Made by a program: the position numbers and the translations under genes | Assembly (NCBI GenBank): GCA_934047225.1 | Contig: OW204010.1 | Location: 2,880,794 to 2,944,793, forward strand | Reading direction: 5' to 3' | Source: Ypsolopha sequella | Taxonomy: Eukaryota > Arthropoda > Insecta > Lepidoptera > Ypsolophidae | Length of the DNA stretch: 64,000 nt | Part shown: positions 53,993-64,000 of the stretch, piece by piece | Position numbering within the stretch: position 1 is the first letter of the stretch | Layout of the letters: each line of letters opens with the position of its first letter | The notes under the pieces: model-generated | Databases searched by the model: none | The model's input: only the letters and a program-made list of their open reading frames with translations | What the model was told of the DNA's origin: nothing

Positions 53993-54196
53993 TTATACAT
54001 TAGAAATTCTGCCCTCAGCTGTTAACACGACCAGGCTGCTAGGTGAGCTCACTCTCGAGCAGGCTACGTGCAACTGGCCGTGCGAAAAGCAGTCCCCCCT
54101 TAGATCAATTCCTGCTGTTTTCAGTGACTGACCCTGAGACTTACTAATCGTCATTGCGAAAAGGAAAAAATGGAACCCTAATAGGATCAGACACAA
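53993..54196 (-). pseudogene. Helitron RepHel helicase C-terminal remnant
   Basis: The minus-strand frame reads [20 protein letters not shown] and [19 protein letters not shown]. These are the last Pif1-type helicase motifs (V and VI) of the Helitron RepHel protein, including the Arg finger in ACSRV. Only about 60 residues remain. Upstream coding sequence is cut at 54183, where a repeat insertion starts. Confidence 0.85.
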
Positions 54197-55010
54197 ACAT
54201 TATAAGTGCTCTCACTCCCTCTGGCAGTCAAGGTGTAGTGCTCGGCCGAAAAACTCACATGCTCGTTATTCGGAACACACAGAAACACACTAATCGGCCT
54301 TCGGCCTCGTGGAGCTTAGCTCGGCCTTCTGCCTCGCCAGAGTGCCAAAAAAAGGAACTCACCGATCAAAGTTTTTCCGAAAAAGTATCAAAATCCCTAT
54401 CAGTTGTCAAAGAATGTCAAATTTGTATATGGCAGCGTAATCAGCGACCCCGAATGCCCCTTGATACCGAGTTTCATGTAAATCGGAATACTTTTTTGGA
54501 CCTGTGAAAAAACTATCAAAACCTGACAAATTAAATTTTTTTTTGGGTGGTGTAGCCCCAGCTTGACCGATCACTATAGTTAAAACCCGAACTCCCTACG
54601 CTTAGCCGTTCGGGAGATATGGCCGATCAAAATTTTGTAAATTTTTTATTTTCGTTTTTTTTTTACCGGCGTCGTCGTCTAGATCTCGCCGAACCCTTTT
54701 CTTAGAGTATCATGAACATGGGAGATACGGGCCTGTAAAGTTTTGAGACTTTCGGCAGACAGATCTCGTCGAGACATTTTCCTAGACACCCATCAACATG
54801 GGTCTAACTCCAGCCGTTCGGGATATACAGGCAGTCCACGTTTTGAAATTAAAAAAAAAACTTTTTTTGGCACCCCGTGGTCCAACCCCTGGGGATGTAC
54901 CACCTTCTGTTCCAAAGATATTTTGCTGGGATATAGATAGATAGATAGATAGATAGACAGACAGATAGATAGATAGATTTTGGATAGATAGTTTGATATA
55001 TAGATACCTC
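54183..55010 (+). repeat. Repeat inserted in Helitron: single arm of the 4888-6219 family
   Basis: Between two identical 24 bp direct repeats (54159-54182 and 55011-55034) lies sequence matching the right arm of the 4.9-6.2 kb palindrome in order: TTGATACCGAGTTTCA, GACCGATCACTA, GGGAGATATGGCCGATCAA, CATGAACATGGG and GGGATGTACCACCTTC. An AGAT tetranucleotide microsatellite (54933-54980) follows. Confidence 0.75.
54933..54980. repeat. AGAT/AGAC microsatellite
   Basis: About eleven tetranucleotide units of GATA with two GACA interruptions. Confidence 0.9.
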
Positions 55011-55798
55011 AAAAGGAAAAAATGGAACCCTAATGGCTGTCTGTCTGTCCGTCTGTTACAGCCGATTTGCTCTGGAAAGAATTTCAAGAATTTTCCAATT
55101 TCAAAATCGATGCCATTTTCGTAATTAACGTCCAAAAAAACCATAAAAACGACACCCATATTGATATTTACACATTTCAAAACTTCAACCCCATCGCACC
55201 CCAACATGAAATGATGTTATTTCACGTTCACTACGTTAGATTAAGAAATCGTTGTTGTTTTCGTAATCAGCAACCCGATAAACCACACAAACGATACCCA
55301 TGTTGGCTTTCAGACTTGGTCACCCCTTTTCTCCCTTTTAGGGGTTGAATTCTGGAAAAGCCCTTTTTCACGTCCACCACGTTGTATTTTAAAATCTTTG
55401 TTGTTTTTGTAATCAGCGACCCGATAAACCATACAAACGATACCCATGTTGATTTTCAGACTTTGTCACCCCATTTCCCCCTTTTAGGGGTTGAATTCTG
55501 AAAAAACCTGAAACACGTGTTTACTCATTTATAAATAGGAGTACTCCTGTGAAGTCTCGAATAAAATAGTCTAACTAATCTTGTTTCCCCATACAAACTT
55601 TGGACCCCCATTTCACCCCCTTAGGGGTAGAATTTCGGAAAACCCTTTCTTATTCCTTGTTTACATTACAAAGGAAAGCTTTGTGCAAAATTTCAGCTTT
55701 CTAGGTCGAAGGGTTTGGGCTGTGCGTTGATGAGTCAGTGAATGAGTCAGTGAATGAATCAGTCAGTCAGGACTTCTCTTTTTATATATATAGAAAGA

Positions 55799-56470
55799 TT
55801 GTAGCATTCGCTACAGGTATTCAACCTTTTTCATATATTTTTAGTCTTTCTTTGTCGTTGGCTGCTTTGCTGAATTTTCGAATTCGAATATTTGGAATGA
55901 TCTTGTCAGATTTTTTTGTTATTTTTCTCATATCAAAGAAGATCGTGATACAGGAAGGATAAATCTGTTACAAAAATAACAAATTTGGAATTTGAAAGCT
56001 TGAAACAGAGCACATTTGCTCTGAGCATTGTAAAAGCCAGTTTTTTTCTGCATTTCCTGGTAAGTTTTGTGTAATTTTGGTTTCATTCTCTGAAAATCCT
56101 TTTTGTCCCGTTTCCAATACGTTAATTTCCTTTCCCTCATTTAAGGCTGCGTATAAACCTGGACAAATTAGTGATTTTGCCCCCGCATCCCCGCACCTCA
56201 ACTGTTTGCGCGACCGGCCGTCACCGGCCGCGAGCGCTATTTCTTAGCTCCCACGAGCGGTGTGGATCCGCGGTCATTAACCCGTGCACGTGCTAGTTTT
56301 CAATAATAAGTATAATGCATCTTCGATGTATAAAATTCAACCCACTTGACAAAACGGTTTGTTCGCAATGGCATTTTTTTGCGTAATTGTGTTTGCATCT
56401 AATTTTTATATTTCAAAATTTTATTTTTCGAAAGTCATATACTTGCAAAGATAATGATGACGATGATGAT
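55799..56470. other. Unassigned sequence
   Basis: No gene or RNA recognised. A short palindromic CGGCCG-rich patch lies at about 56210-56235. Minus-strand frames at 55928-56201 have no known motif. Confidence 0.4.
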
Positions 56471-57933
56471 ACAACGATACGTCGATACGTCGATACGACG
56501 ATACGTCGATAAACGATACGTCGATACGCCGATACGCCGATACGTCGATACGCCGATACGTCGATACGACGATACGTCGATACGGGGATACGACGATACG
56601 ACGATACGGCAATACGTCGATACGACGATACGTCGATACGACGATACGTCGATACGAGGAAACGACCATACGACGATACGACGATACGTCGATACGAGGA
56701 TACGACGATACGTCGATACGACGATACGTCGATACGACGATACGTCGATACGACGATACGGCAATACGTCGATACGACGACACATCGATACGAGGATACG
56801 TCGATACGAGGATACGTCGATACGCCGATACGTCGATACGACGATACGTCGACACGAGGATACGTCGATACGCCGATATGTCGATACGACGATACGTCGA
56901 TACGGGGATACGACGATACGACGATACGGCAATACGTCGATACGACGATACGTCGATACGAGGATACGTCGATACGCCGATACGTCGATACGACAATACG
57001 TCGATACGAGGAAACGATGATACGTCGATACGACGATACATCGATACGAGGATATGACGATACGAGGATACGGCAACACGTCGATACGACGATACGTCTA
57101 TACGAGGATAACTCAATACGCCGATACGTCGAAACAAGGAAACGACGATACGACGATACGTCGATACGTTGATACGTCGATATGTCGATACGACGATACG
57201 TCGATACGACGATACGTCGATATGCCGATACGTCGATACGACGATACGTCGATACGAGGATACGACGATACGGCAATACGTCGATACGACGATACGTTGA
57301 TACGCCGATACGTCGATACGACGATACGAGGATACGACGATACGGCAATACGTCGATATGACGATACGTCGATACGACGATACATCGATACGCGGATACG
57401 TCGATACGTCGATACGAGGAAACGACCATACGACGATACGACGATACGTCGATACGAGGATACGACGATACGTCGATACGACGATACGTCGATACACCGA
57501 TACGTCGATACGTCGATACGTTGATACATCGATATGTCGATACGACGATACGTCGATACGCCGATACGTTGATACGACGATACGTCGATACGAGGAAACG
57601 ACCATACGACGATACGTCGATACGAGGATACGACGATACGACGATACGTCGATACGACGATACGTCGATACGACGATACGTCGATACGGCAATACGTCGA
57701 TACGACGATACGGCAATACGTCGATACGACGATACATCGATACGAGGATACGACGATCCGTCGATAAGTTGATACGACGATACGTCGATACGTCGATACG
57801 TTGATACGTCGATACGATGATACGTCGATACGACGATACGGCCATACGGCAATACGTCGATACGACGATACGTCGATACGACGATAAGTCGATACGACGA
57901 TACGTCGATACGACGATAAGTCGATACGACGAA
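56471..57933. repeat. 1.46 kb satellite on an 8 bp unit, CGATACGW
   Basis: About 180 head-to-tail 8-mers alternate mainly between ACGATACG and TCGATACG, with recurring variants CCGATACG, AGGATACG and GGCAATACG. The phase of 8 is kept throughout. Rare variant strings (for example GAGGAAACGACCATACG) recur at 56656, 57416 and 57592, at distances that are multiples of 8, pointing to higher-order duplications. Because the unit has no stop in most frames, all six frames are open for long stretches (for example RRYDDTSI on plus, VSTYRRID on minus). These are not proteins. Confidence 0.95.
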
Positions 57934-59660
57934 AAACATAGCGATATTCATTAGTCCATTGAGACAACCTTTAGTTCAACATCTTTAATAAAACATGACC
58001 TATCTACTTATTTTGTTAAGTAATGGCGTACCTTTGCATTACTTTCATCCACTGCTTTATTTTCACTCGTAAAACATTTTTATTCCATTTTTTACATTGG
58101 TTGCATTTATTTCCCATGTTTCAAATTACGAGATTTATTTAAATTACGAAACCGGGACGTCGAGAGCGCAAAAACGTAGCCCTCCCGTCTCAACGGAGCG
58201 ATCACAACTGACCGACGGGTGAGTGACGAAACAAAGCATGGAACAAAAAGCGCGTGCGACCGAGATATCTTGTCGCCGCCTTGTCTCAGAATAAATTGAC
58301 GTAAGCGCCAATTCTTAGATGTTAAATTAAATGAAAACGAAACAGAATTATTCAAAATCCCCGTGCAATTATACGGGGTCATTTGTTTTCTTATTTTTAA
58401 TACAAATTTCAAGGCAAACTGTTTTAAGAAAGGTCCTTTAACACTCGAAAAACATGAAATATAGAGGTAACTTCGTAATTTTTTTCTATCGAGCGAACTT
58501 AAAGCTTTTGCGTTTTTGCTTCTGCACGAATATCAGCCCTATAGTCTATTATCTATATTATTTTTATTAAACCGATTGACCAAGTTACACAATGTTTTAT
58601 GCTCATTTGAAATTGTGCATCTGACATTATACCGACCCTTAATAAGCATGTCTTGACGCTGTTGTTTTATTTCTTTACAGCGACCCTTCAGGAGTATTTT
58701 CTAAGGGTTCTGGTTCTCCCCAGTTTGATTATTCATTTCTACTTGAATTCCATCCGCCATCTCGTACGGTTGTACCTATTGAGGCCTGATGTAAGGACCA
58801 CGTACCTGGTGAGCTAAAGCTTCCGATATTAAAACAGAAATCGCCAGGCTTCATCGACTGCTCCCGGGAACACTGGAAACACCCAAAGTCACGAAGAGAC
58901 CCTTACCAGGTTTTTAGTATCCGTAGCCTAATATTCAGCATCAATTATTTTTATTCCTTAGTGTAAAGCTAGATAACGATTGCTCTTAACACCTTAATAT
59001 TACGTTTTCTTTCGGATTAGGAGTTATCAAAACTTCCGTGCAATCTTAGTTTCTGGGATCCTATAAACTAGTTTCGATATCCAAATTTAAAATCCATTAT
59101 TTTATGAACAAATGCGTCGTTCAAGCTAAAGGAAATCAAAATCCTAAATAAGTGGAATTAGGCATAATTTTTGTTTTGATCTAATAAGTTCCTTTGTACC
59201 GATACTCTTCAGATATTATTGTATTTTGTACCATATTTTTCTTACTTCGGTTTTGTTATTTTTTGTTTATTTAAAGATAAATTATACGGTTTATTTATCC
59301 AGATTTACCTCTTTTTTTGGCTGTCACCAGGCTTGCCTGGTGGCAGTCCAAATTTAGGTCGAAATTACGTTCGTGAATATGTAGTGGCTAAAAACATACA
59401 TTTTTTTTAAAAAGAAACGCTACACCATTTATCACAAATTTTATGTATTTATTCATTATTCTTATTTATGTATTCTATAAGTAAGATATATATCTGTATA
59501 CATAACAAAATTATATATATAAGTACATCATAAGTATTAAATCATATTTAGTTTTTTTAGGTAAGGTAAAGTTACCTAGTCATTAGTTATTTAGAGTAAC
59601 TTTAATTACTTTGTCATTGTAGTTTTTAATTTCTCCTGCACGCCTACCAACTACTATTTA
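57934..59660. other. Unassigned AT-rich sequence
   Basis: I see no gene. A GC-richer block at 58140-58300 is open on the minus strand for about 100 codons, without recognisable motif. A TTTACAG-like acceptor near 58679 precedes a moderately GC-rich stretch to 58920, but no exon can be supported. Confidence 0.4.
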
Positions 59661-59669
59661 TATTTCTTG

Positions 59670-59768
59670 TACCATCTTTAGGTGGACTGGTAGAGAATGC
59701 TTTATGCATTAAGTCCGCCATTTTGTACTTTAATTGTGCAATAAAGAATTTATGATGATGATGATGAT
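59670..59768 (+). repeat. LINE 3' tail with poly(A) signal and GAT microsatellite
   Basis: AGGTGGACTGGTAGAGAATG, TTAAGTCCGCC and TTTGTACTT lead to AATAAA at 59740-59745 and a GATGATGAT tail. This order is typical of the 3' UTR of lepidopteran non-LTR elements. No coding part is attached. Confidence 0.6.
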
Positions 59769-61304
59769 ATATTATTTTTCCGCATAAAAGTATGAATTAA
59801 TTCCAAATTCATTCAGTTTTGTTGTTATGACTATGGCACGATGTAACTAAATCACTCATATGCATATTTTGTTGAGTTTTTAACGGCAGGAATATGATGC
59901 TCCTCGAAATATTACTTTATAAAATAATTTCAATGTGTTTTGAAGTAGTTTTGGGAGATATTTATAGCTTGCAAAAAAAGGCACAGGTTCCACGTCTTAC
60001 GGGCGCCAACTTAGGCGTAGACTGACAATATCTTGCTACCGCCGACTGCATCAGTGGATTTACGTATTTTTGGAAAAAGGGGGTGCTTTTCTTGACCCGA
60101 ATAACGCGGTATTTGCAAATTGAATAGATATCATTCACACTAATTTTATTAAAAAAAAAACAACAAAATCGCGAAAACGATACCTGAAACAAAATCGATA
60201 AGAAGTATAAAATAGAGGGTTACAAAAAAATTCATTGACAGTACAAATATGATTCGATTAACGTGGTTCGTGGAAAATGAATACCTTAAAGTTCAACCAA
60301 AAACAATATTTTTTTTTAAGGCTATACGTAACCAAATTATTGCAACAAAATCATCCGAAGGCTGACATTTAATTTCTGTTTGTATTTTTGTTCCCCTTAA
60401 AACAATAAATAAAAATTAACTTACCGACACTTGCGTCCCCGCCATCTCGCCGATGACTGATCGCGGCACGACAAAATGCTTGCGTTACCGATTGTTGTTA
60501 ACGTTGTTGGATAGGTTAGAAAGTGATATAGCATTTAGAATTCAAGAAATACGGTTATTTTTCCTTGTAGTTTATTTTTCATTCAACGGGAAGTATACTG
60601 AACCGCGTCGAATTAAGGAAAAACCTACGTAGGCATAAATATAAAGTAAACATGACGAAATAAGAAAGAAAATAAAAGTAAATCTTACATGAAGTACTGT
60701 CGTTTTATTACCATTTCTTAACCTTTGTTTGTCTTCAATAATTAAAGTACCAACGAGGAGCTTGTAGCAGATTTTTCCATAGATCTTCAACATCCCATCA
60801 GGCAAAACGATTTTTCTTACAAAAGTACATTAACACCATTTTAAGGTTTGATTTTCAAAAAATCCTGTCTGTGGATACTACCTAGTCTACCTACTACTAC
60901 ATATAATATACTACGTGCTACTAAAATACTTTTTTGATTATTTCTTTTCAATAATTTTATGCTTGGACGAAATGGACCCAAAACATTGGCCACGCAGTGG
61001 TAACACCATAATTTTTAGATTATTGCCATTGATGTAAAATAAACAATTATTGTAAAAAAAAAAACAAATATCATTAGCCAATTTTGCAGTTTCAGTTCAA
61101 AATTTATAGAAAAAAAGGTCAATCTACAAAAAAAATACTAAACACAAACTTATTAATAATAATAAATAAATAAAAATATCATTACTTTAAAAAGTAAATT
61201 TTCTCTGCCTTATAAAGGGTTAAGGCCTGTCAATTATAAAATGAACATCTTGTTTAATTCATACCGTCAAGAATTACGTTATTAAAATTTAAAATATATA
61301 TATA
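59769..61304. other. Unassigned AT-rich sequence
   Basis: No gene, RNA or clear repeat. Minus-strand frames at 59962-60192 and 60572-60805 have no motif. A/T homopolymers are frequent. Confidence 0.4.
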
Positions 61305-61570
61305 CAAGGTGACTTTTTGATCACCGTCCAAATTCATACTGGTGGGTTGGTAAGTGATCAGTATCATGGATGGATCAATAACAATTTTGGTGAAATTCGT
61401 AAAATGAAATTTCGACTCCCCATAGTGATTCACTCTGAACTGGAACTGAATTTCTATGGAAAGCTGAAATTTAATTTTACGAATTTCACAAAAATTGTTA
61501 CTGATCCAAGATACTGATCACCTATCAAGCCTCCAGTATGAATTTGGACGATGATCAAAAACTCACCTTG
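61305..61570. repeat. Foldback MITE with CAAGGTGA ends
   Basis: CAAGGTGACTTTTTGATC at the left pairs with GATCAAAAACTCACCTTG at the right. The arms continue through CCAAATTCATACTGG, and inner blocks TTCGTAAAATGAAATTTC also pair, so it folds over nearly its whole 266 bp. TATA flanks both ends, suggesting a Tc1/mariner-type TA target. Confidence 0.85.
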
Positions 61571-61576
61571 TATATA

Positions 61577-62565
61577 CAGGGTGGAAAAAATGAATGGGCC
61601 CTGGAGGAAAACTACCTTAAATCCTTTAGTTAGCTCATTTTACTCAAAGGAAACATTCCTTTATTTTTTAAAAGAAACAAAACTGCATTCAAAGATCTTC
61701 TAAAATTCGTTTGTCTCACCCAGGAATCGAACCAACTAAAAATGAAAAAAATAAACCCTCGCTATTTTATTATACGAATCGGTAGGATTATTGTTCAGGA
61801 TAAAATTTGTCTGATAAACATTTGGTCTTACACTCATCTGTTGTACGAGATACCCACGAAATTGAATATTTATTACAAGTTCTTTGTTAAGAATACCTAA
61901 TAAAATACTGTTCACTTGTAACAAGTAAATGACACGTTTTAATTTTCTTATCTCTCTACCATCCAAAGACATCGTATGAAGTAAAGGCTTGCTAATGTTA
62001 TTTACCTTAAGTACCTTGTTGAAGACTTCGATAAGAAAATCGTTATAAATCTATGCACAGCACAATTCCTTCTTGCACTAGGCGTACTGACGAAAAGTTT
62101 AAAAAGGGAAACAATTTTTTTTTTTTGAAACGCTGTGCAACAAATTTAAAATTCGATTGATAACTTTCAACATTTTTAAAATCGATAAAACTATTCGTTC
62201 GTATTTCAAATTTAGTTTTGTTTTGCTTTCATTCCGTGCTGTCATTGTGTAATAATGGCGTATCAAGAACAATTTTATTTATTAGAAGCTTGTTTTCACT
62301 TTTTTTTATTTCAAAGACCAAATATTTATTAGACAAATTTTATCCTGAACGATATTCCTACCAATTCGTATAATAAAATAGCGAGGGTTTATTTTTTAGT
62401 TTTTAGTTGGTTCGATTCCCGGCTGAAACAAGCGAATTTTAGAAGATCTTTGAATGCAGTTTTGTTTCTTTTAAAAAATAAAGGAATGTTTCTTTTCAGC
62501 AAAATGAGCTAACTAAAGGATTTAAGGTAGTTCCCCTCCAGGGCCCTTAAATTTTTTCCACCCTG
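61577..62565. mobile_element. Non-autonomous TIR element, 250 bp inverted repeats
   Basis: The element is bounded by TA (61575-61576 and 62566-62567). The left end CAGGGTGGAAAAAAT pairs with the right end ATTTTTTCCACCCTG. Arms (61577-61828 and 62316-62565) match at high identity, including AAACCCTCGCTATTTTATTA. The ~490 bp interior shows no transposase. It directly abuts the MITE at 61305-61570. Confidence 0.85.
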
Positions 62566-62802
62566 TATATTATAAAAGAGGATCAACCGTAATTTAATTA
62601 ACTTCGCTCGATATAAAACAATCGCAAAGTCAGCTATAAAAAAATCTTAAAATTGCGCTAATGATATGTATTTTTAAAGCTATACATCTCAAAATACGCG
62701 AGAACTTTCTACATACATTACTTAAGATACCGCTAAAACGCTTTTTGATCACAATTTACATTTGAATTAAATATGAAATACATATAATATAATATAATAA
62801 CG

Positions 62803-63410
62803 TAACGTGGTGTAAATAAAACACGTTATGTTTTCATGTGTTAAAAACAGGTCTGGAATAGCTTCCGTCGGGGGTCGTCATATTTTCACTAACCTCGAAC
62901 AACACTTCGTAAAAGAAATAAGAAAACCCTGAAAATTGAGACAAATACCAATTTGAACTCGCGATACAAACAAACATTATATAGGCATAAGAATGAATGA
63001 ATATAGAATAAGTTTCTAAAAATAACCTGGACAAAATAAATGATTTTTTTACGAACTGACCTTTATTCCATGGAGAACTATGCCTCCAGAAATTCCCTTC
63101 GGGGCCAGAAACACGAAGGGCCCCACCCACACCAAACGATCTTAAACAAAATAACTATAATTATAAGCATCTATAATTCCCAACAAACAAAATGGCGGTA
63201 ACTCAAATGCTTACCCAATATCAGCAACAAACTACACTTCTCTCTCGGATTGCGTCTCGCATGTGACTGATTCATCGACGCACCCTCTCTCATTCGGCCT
63301 CCAACAAAACCGAGCAAAAAAACAACGCTCGCGTCTAAGGTACCGTAACAAAACAATGTAAACCATTTTTAACACATGAAAACATAACGTATGTTATTTA
63401 CACCACGTTA
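62803..63410. repeat. MITE with 50-60 bp inverted repeats
   Basis: TAACGTGGTGTAAATAA at the left pairs with TTATTTACACCACGTTA at the right. AACGTTATG-like and TTTTCATGTGTTAAAAA blocks extend the arms to about 60 bp. The interior is non-coding as far as I can see. Confidence 0.8.
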
Positions 63411-63480
63411 CAATAATATGTAATATAATATAATAATAATAATAACAACCCTGACCCTTCATAGGATGCATCATCCGAGA

Positions 63481-64000
63481 TCGTCGTTCATGAGACTGTA
63501 TCTCCCGCGGAAGTGTGGTGGTTGAGGCCTTTTAAACGCCAAGACTATGCACAACCGTGAGATATGCAGTCTCAGGGATTATTTCCTGTCGAAAACGGAT
63601 GATACAATCCATAAAGAAGTCGTGGCATATGATAAAGGACTCACCCCTTTGTCCTTAGCCAGCGAAGAATGGCGCGACCCGGTTGTACTTAGCACCGCTG
63701 AACGAGAGTCAGTGTGGCGAGGAAAGGAATTGCACGGGAGGTTTCACAAGGCTCTTCACGAGCCTCACGTTGACAAAAGAAGCTCCCTGCATTGGCTGCG
63801 CTTTGGTGACCTCTTCGGGGAAACCGAGGGTTTTGTCTATGCAATACAAGATCAGGTGATCAAGACGCGTAACTACCGGAAATACATTATCAAGGATGGG
63901 ACCCAGGACATCTGCCGGGCATGTGCTCATACTGGAGAATCTCTTCGACATGTTATTTCCGGTTGTTCCGCTCTTACCAACACTGAGTATCTGCACAGAC
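63481..64000 (+). pseudogene. Non-LTR retrotransposon C-terminal fragment, runs off the window
   Basis: The plus frame reads MRLYLPRKCGG, a TGA at 63523-63525, then NREICSLRDYFLSK, KGLTPLSLASEEW, LHWLRFGDLFGETEGF, AIQDQVIKTRNYRKYI, and a CCHC zinc-binding block CRACAHTGESLRHVISGC. From the codon after 63525 it is open to the edge. I know this EGFxxAIQDQVxxTRNYxK plus CCHC arrangement from the C-terminal part of invertebrate reverse-transcriptase proteins of non-LTR type. The clade is uncertain. Confidence 0.65.

Larger units (their letters stand above)
53815..55798 (-). mobile_element. Helitron with helicase remnant
   Basis: On the minus strand the 5' end reads TCTTTCTATATATATAAA (55798). 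The 3' end has the hairpin CGCGGGCGAAGCCGCGG followed by GCAAAAGCTAG, ending at 53815. Flanks are A (53814) and T (55799), the AT target expected of Helitrons. The GTCA/GTGA-rich region just inside the 5' end (55730-55775) is typical of lepidopteran Helitrons. It holds a C-terminal helicase remnant next to the 3' end and a ~0.8 kb repeat insertion (54183-55010). A ~150 bp unit is repeated around 55250-55510. Confidence 0.8.

Noticed and set aside
56413..57967. Long open frames over the 8 bp satellite (up to about 512 codons, both strands)
   Set aside because: They consist only of repeats such as VSTYRRID or RRYDDTSI, exist in all six frames and follow from an 8 bp unit lacking stops.
58107..58412. 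Minus-strand frame of 101 codons as a host gene
   Set aside because: Composition and sequence show no domain; the neighbouring region is AT-rich with stops.

Overview
The window looks like a piece of a lepidopteran (moth or butterfly) nuclear genome that is almost entirely repeats and transposons. The taxonomic guess rests on interspersed motifs I know as abundant in Lepidoptera: a terminus reading GAGAACCTCCTCC...GAAGTCGGTTA (2157-2187), tails of the type GGAACCCT...GACTCGCACTTGG (6900-6945, 51055-51095), and a LINE tail containing TATGTCCAGCAGTGG (about 9590). I recognise no host protein-coding gene. Every convincing coding region belongs to a mobile element, and most are broken.

Layout. 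1-10.9 kb: non-coding sequence with foldback repeats, a 1.33 kb near-palindrome (4888-6219), a tRNA-derived SINE, a pair of inverted repeats 5 kb apart and an RTE-like LINE scrap. 10.9-14.2 kb: a MITE, then a Ginger2-type DNA transposon with good terminal inverted repeats and a two-exon DDE transposase. 14.2-50.6 kb: one deep nest of insertions. A minus-strand gypsy element (called G2 here) is cut into three visible pieces (16376-16900, 41169-41373, 49113-49427). Inside G2 lie (a) a 5'-truncated LINE (LINE-B) with a TTGTATTCT target duplication, itself split by a DIRS-like tyrosine-recombinase retrotransposon (16981-26656, which holds a rearranged non-autonomous LTR element, 20818-25619), by a BEL/Pao element (27404-39386, holding a 4.9 kb LINE) and by a mariner (39721-41020); (b) a second gypsy element (G1, 41374-49112) whose 3' LTR holds a 4.2 kb LINE; and (c) another LINE fragment carrying a small Helitron. 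50.6-56.5 kb: repeat tails, a foldback, a LINE fragment and a 2 kb Helitron with a helicase remnant. 56.5-57.9 kb: a 1.46 kb satellite built on an 8 bp unit. 58-64 kb: mostly unassigned AT-rich DNA, a LINE 3' tail, three foldback MITEs and the start of another reverse-transcriptase-type fragment running off the edge.

The elements do not work together as a pathway; what links them is insertion order, which can be read from target duplications and interrupted frames. The most unusual item is the DIRS-like element. Its inverted terminal repeats and an internal stretch that matches the joined ends of the element (17227-17322) are the hallmarks of that class, and decayed reverse transcriptase, RNase H and recombinase-like segments lie between them on the minus strand.

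All calls come from reading the sequence and from memory of families; no database search was possible. Boundaries of degenerate elements are approximate unless a target duplication is stated.
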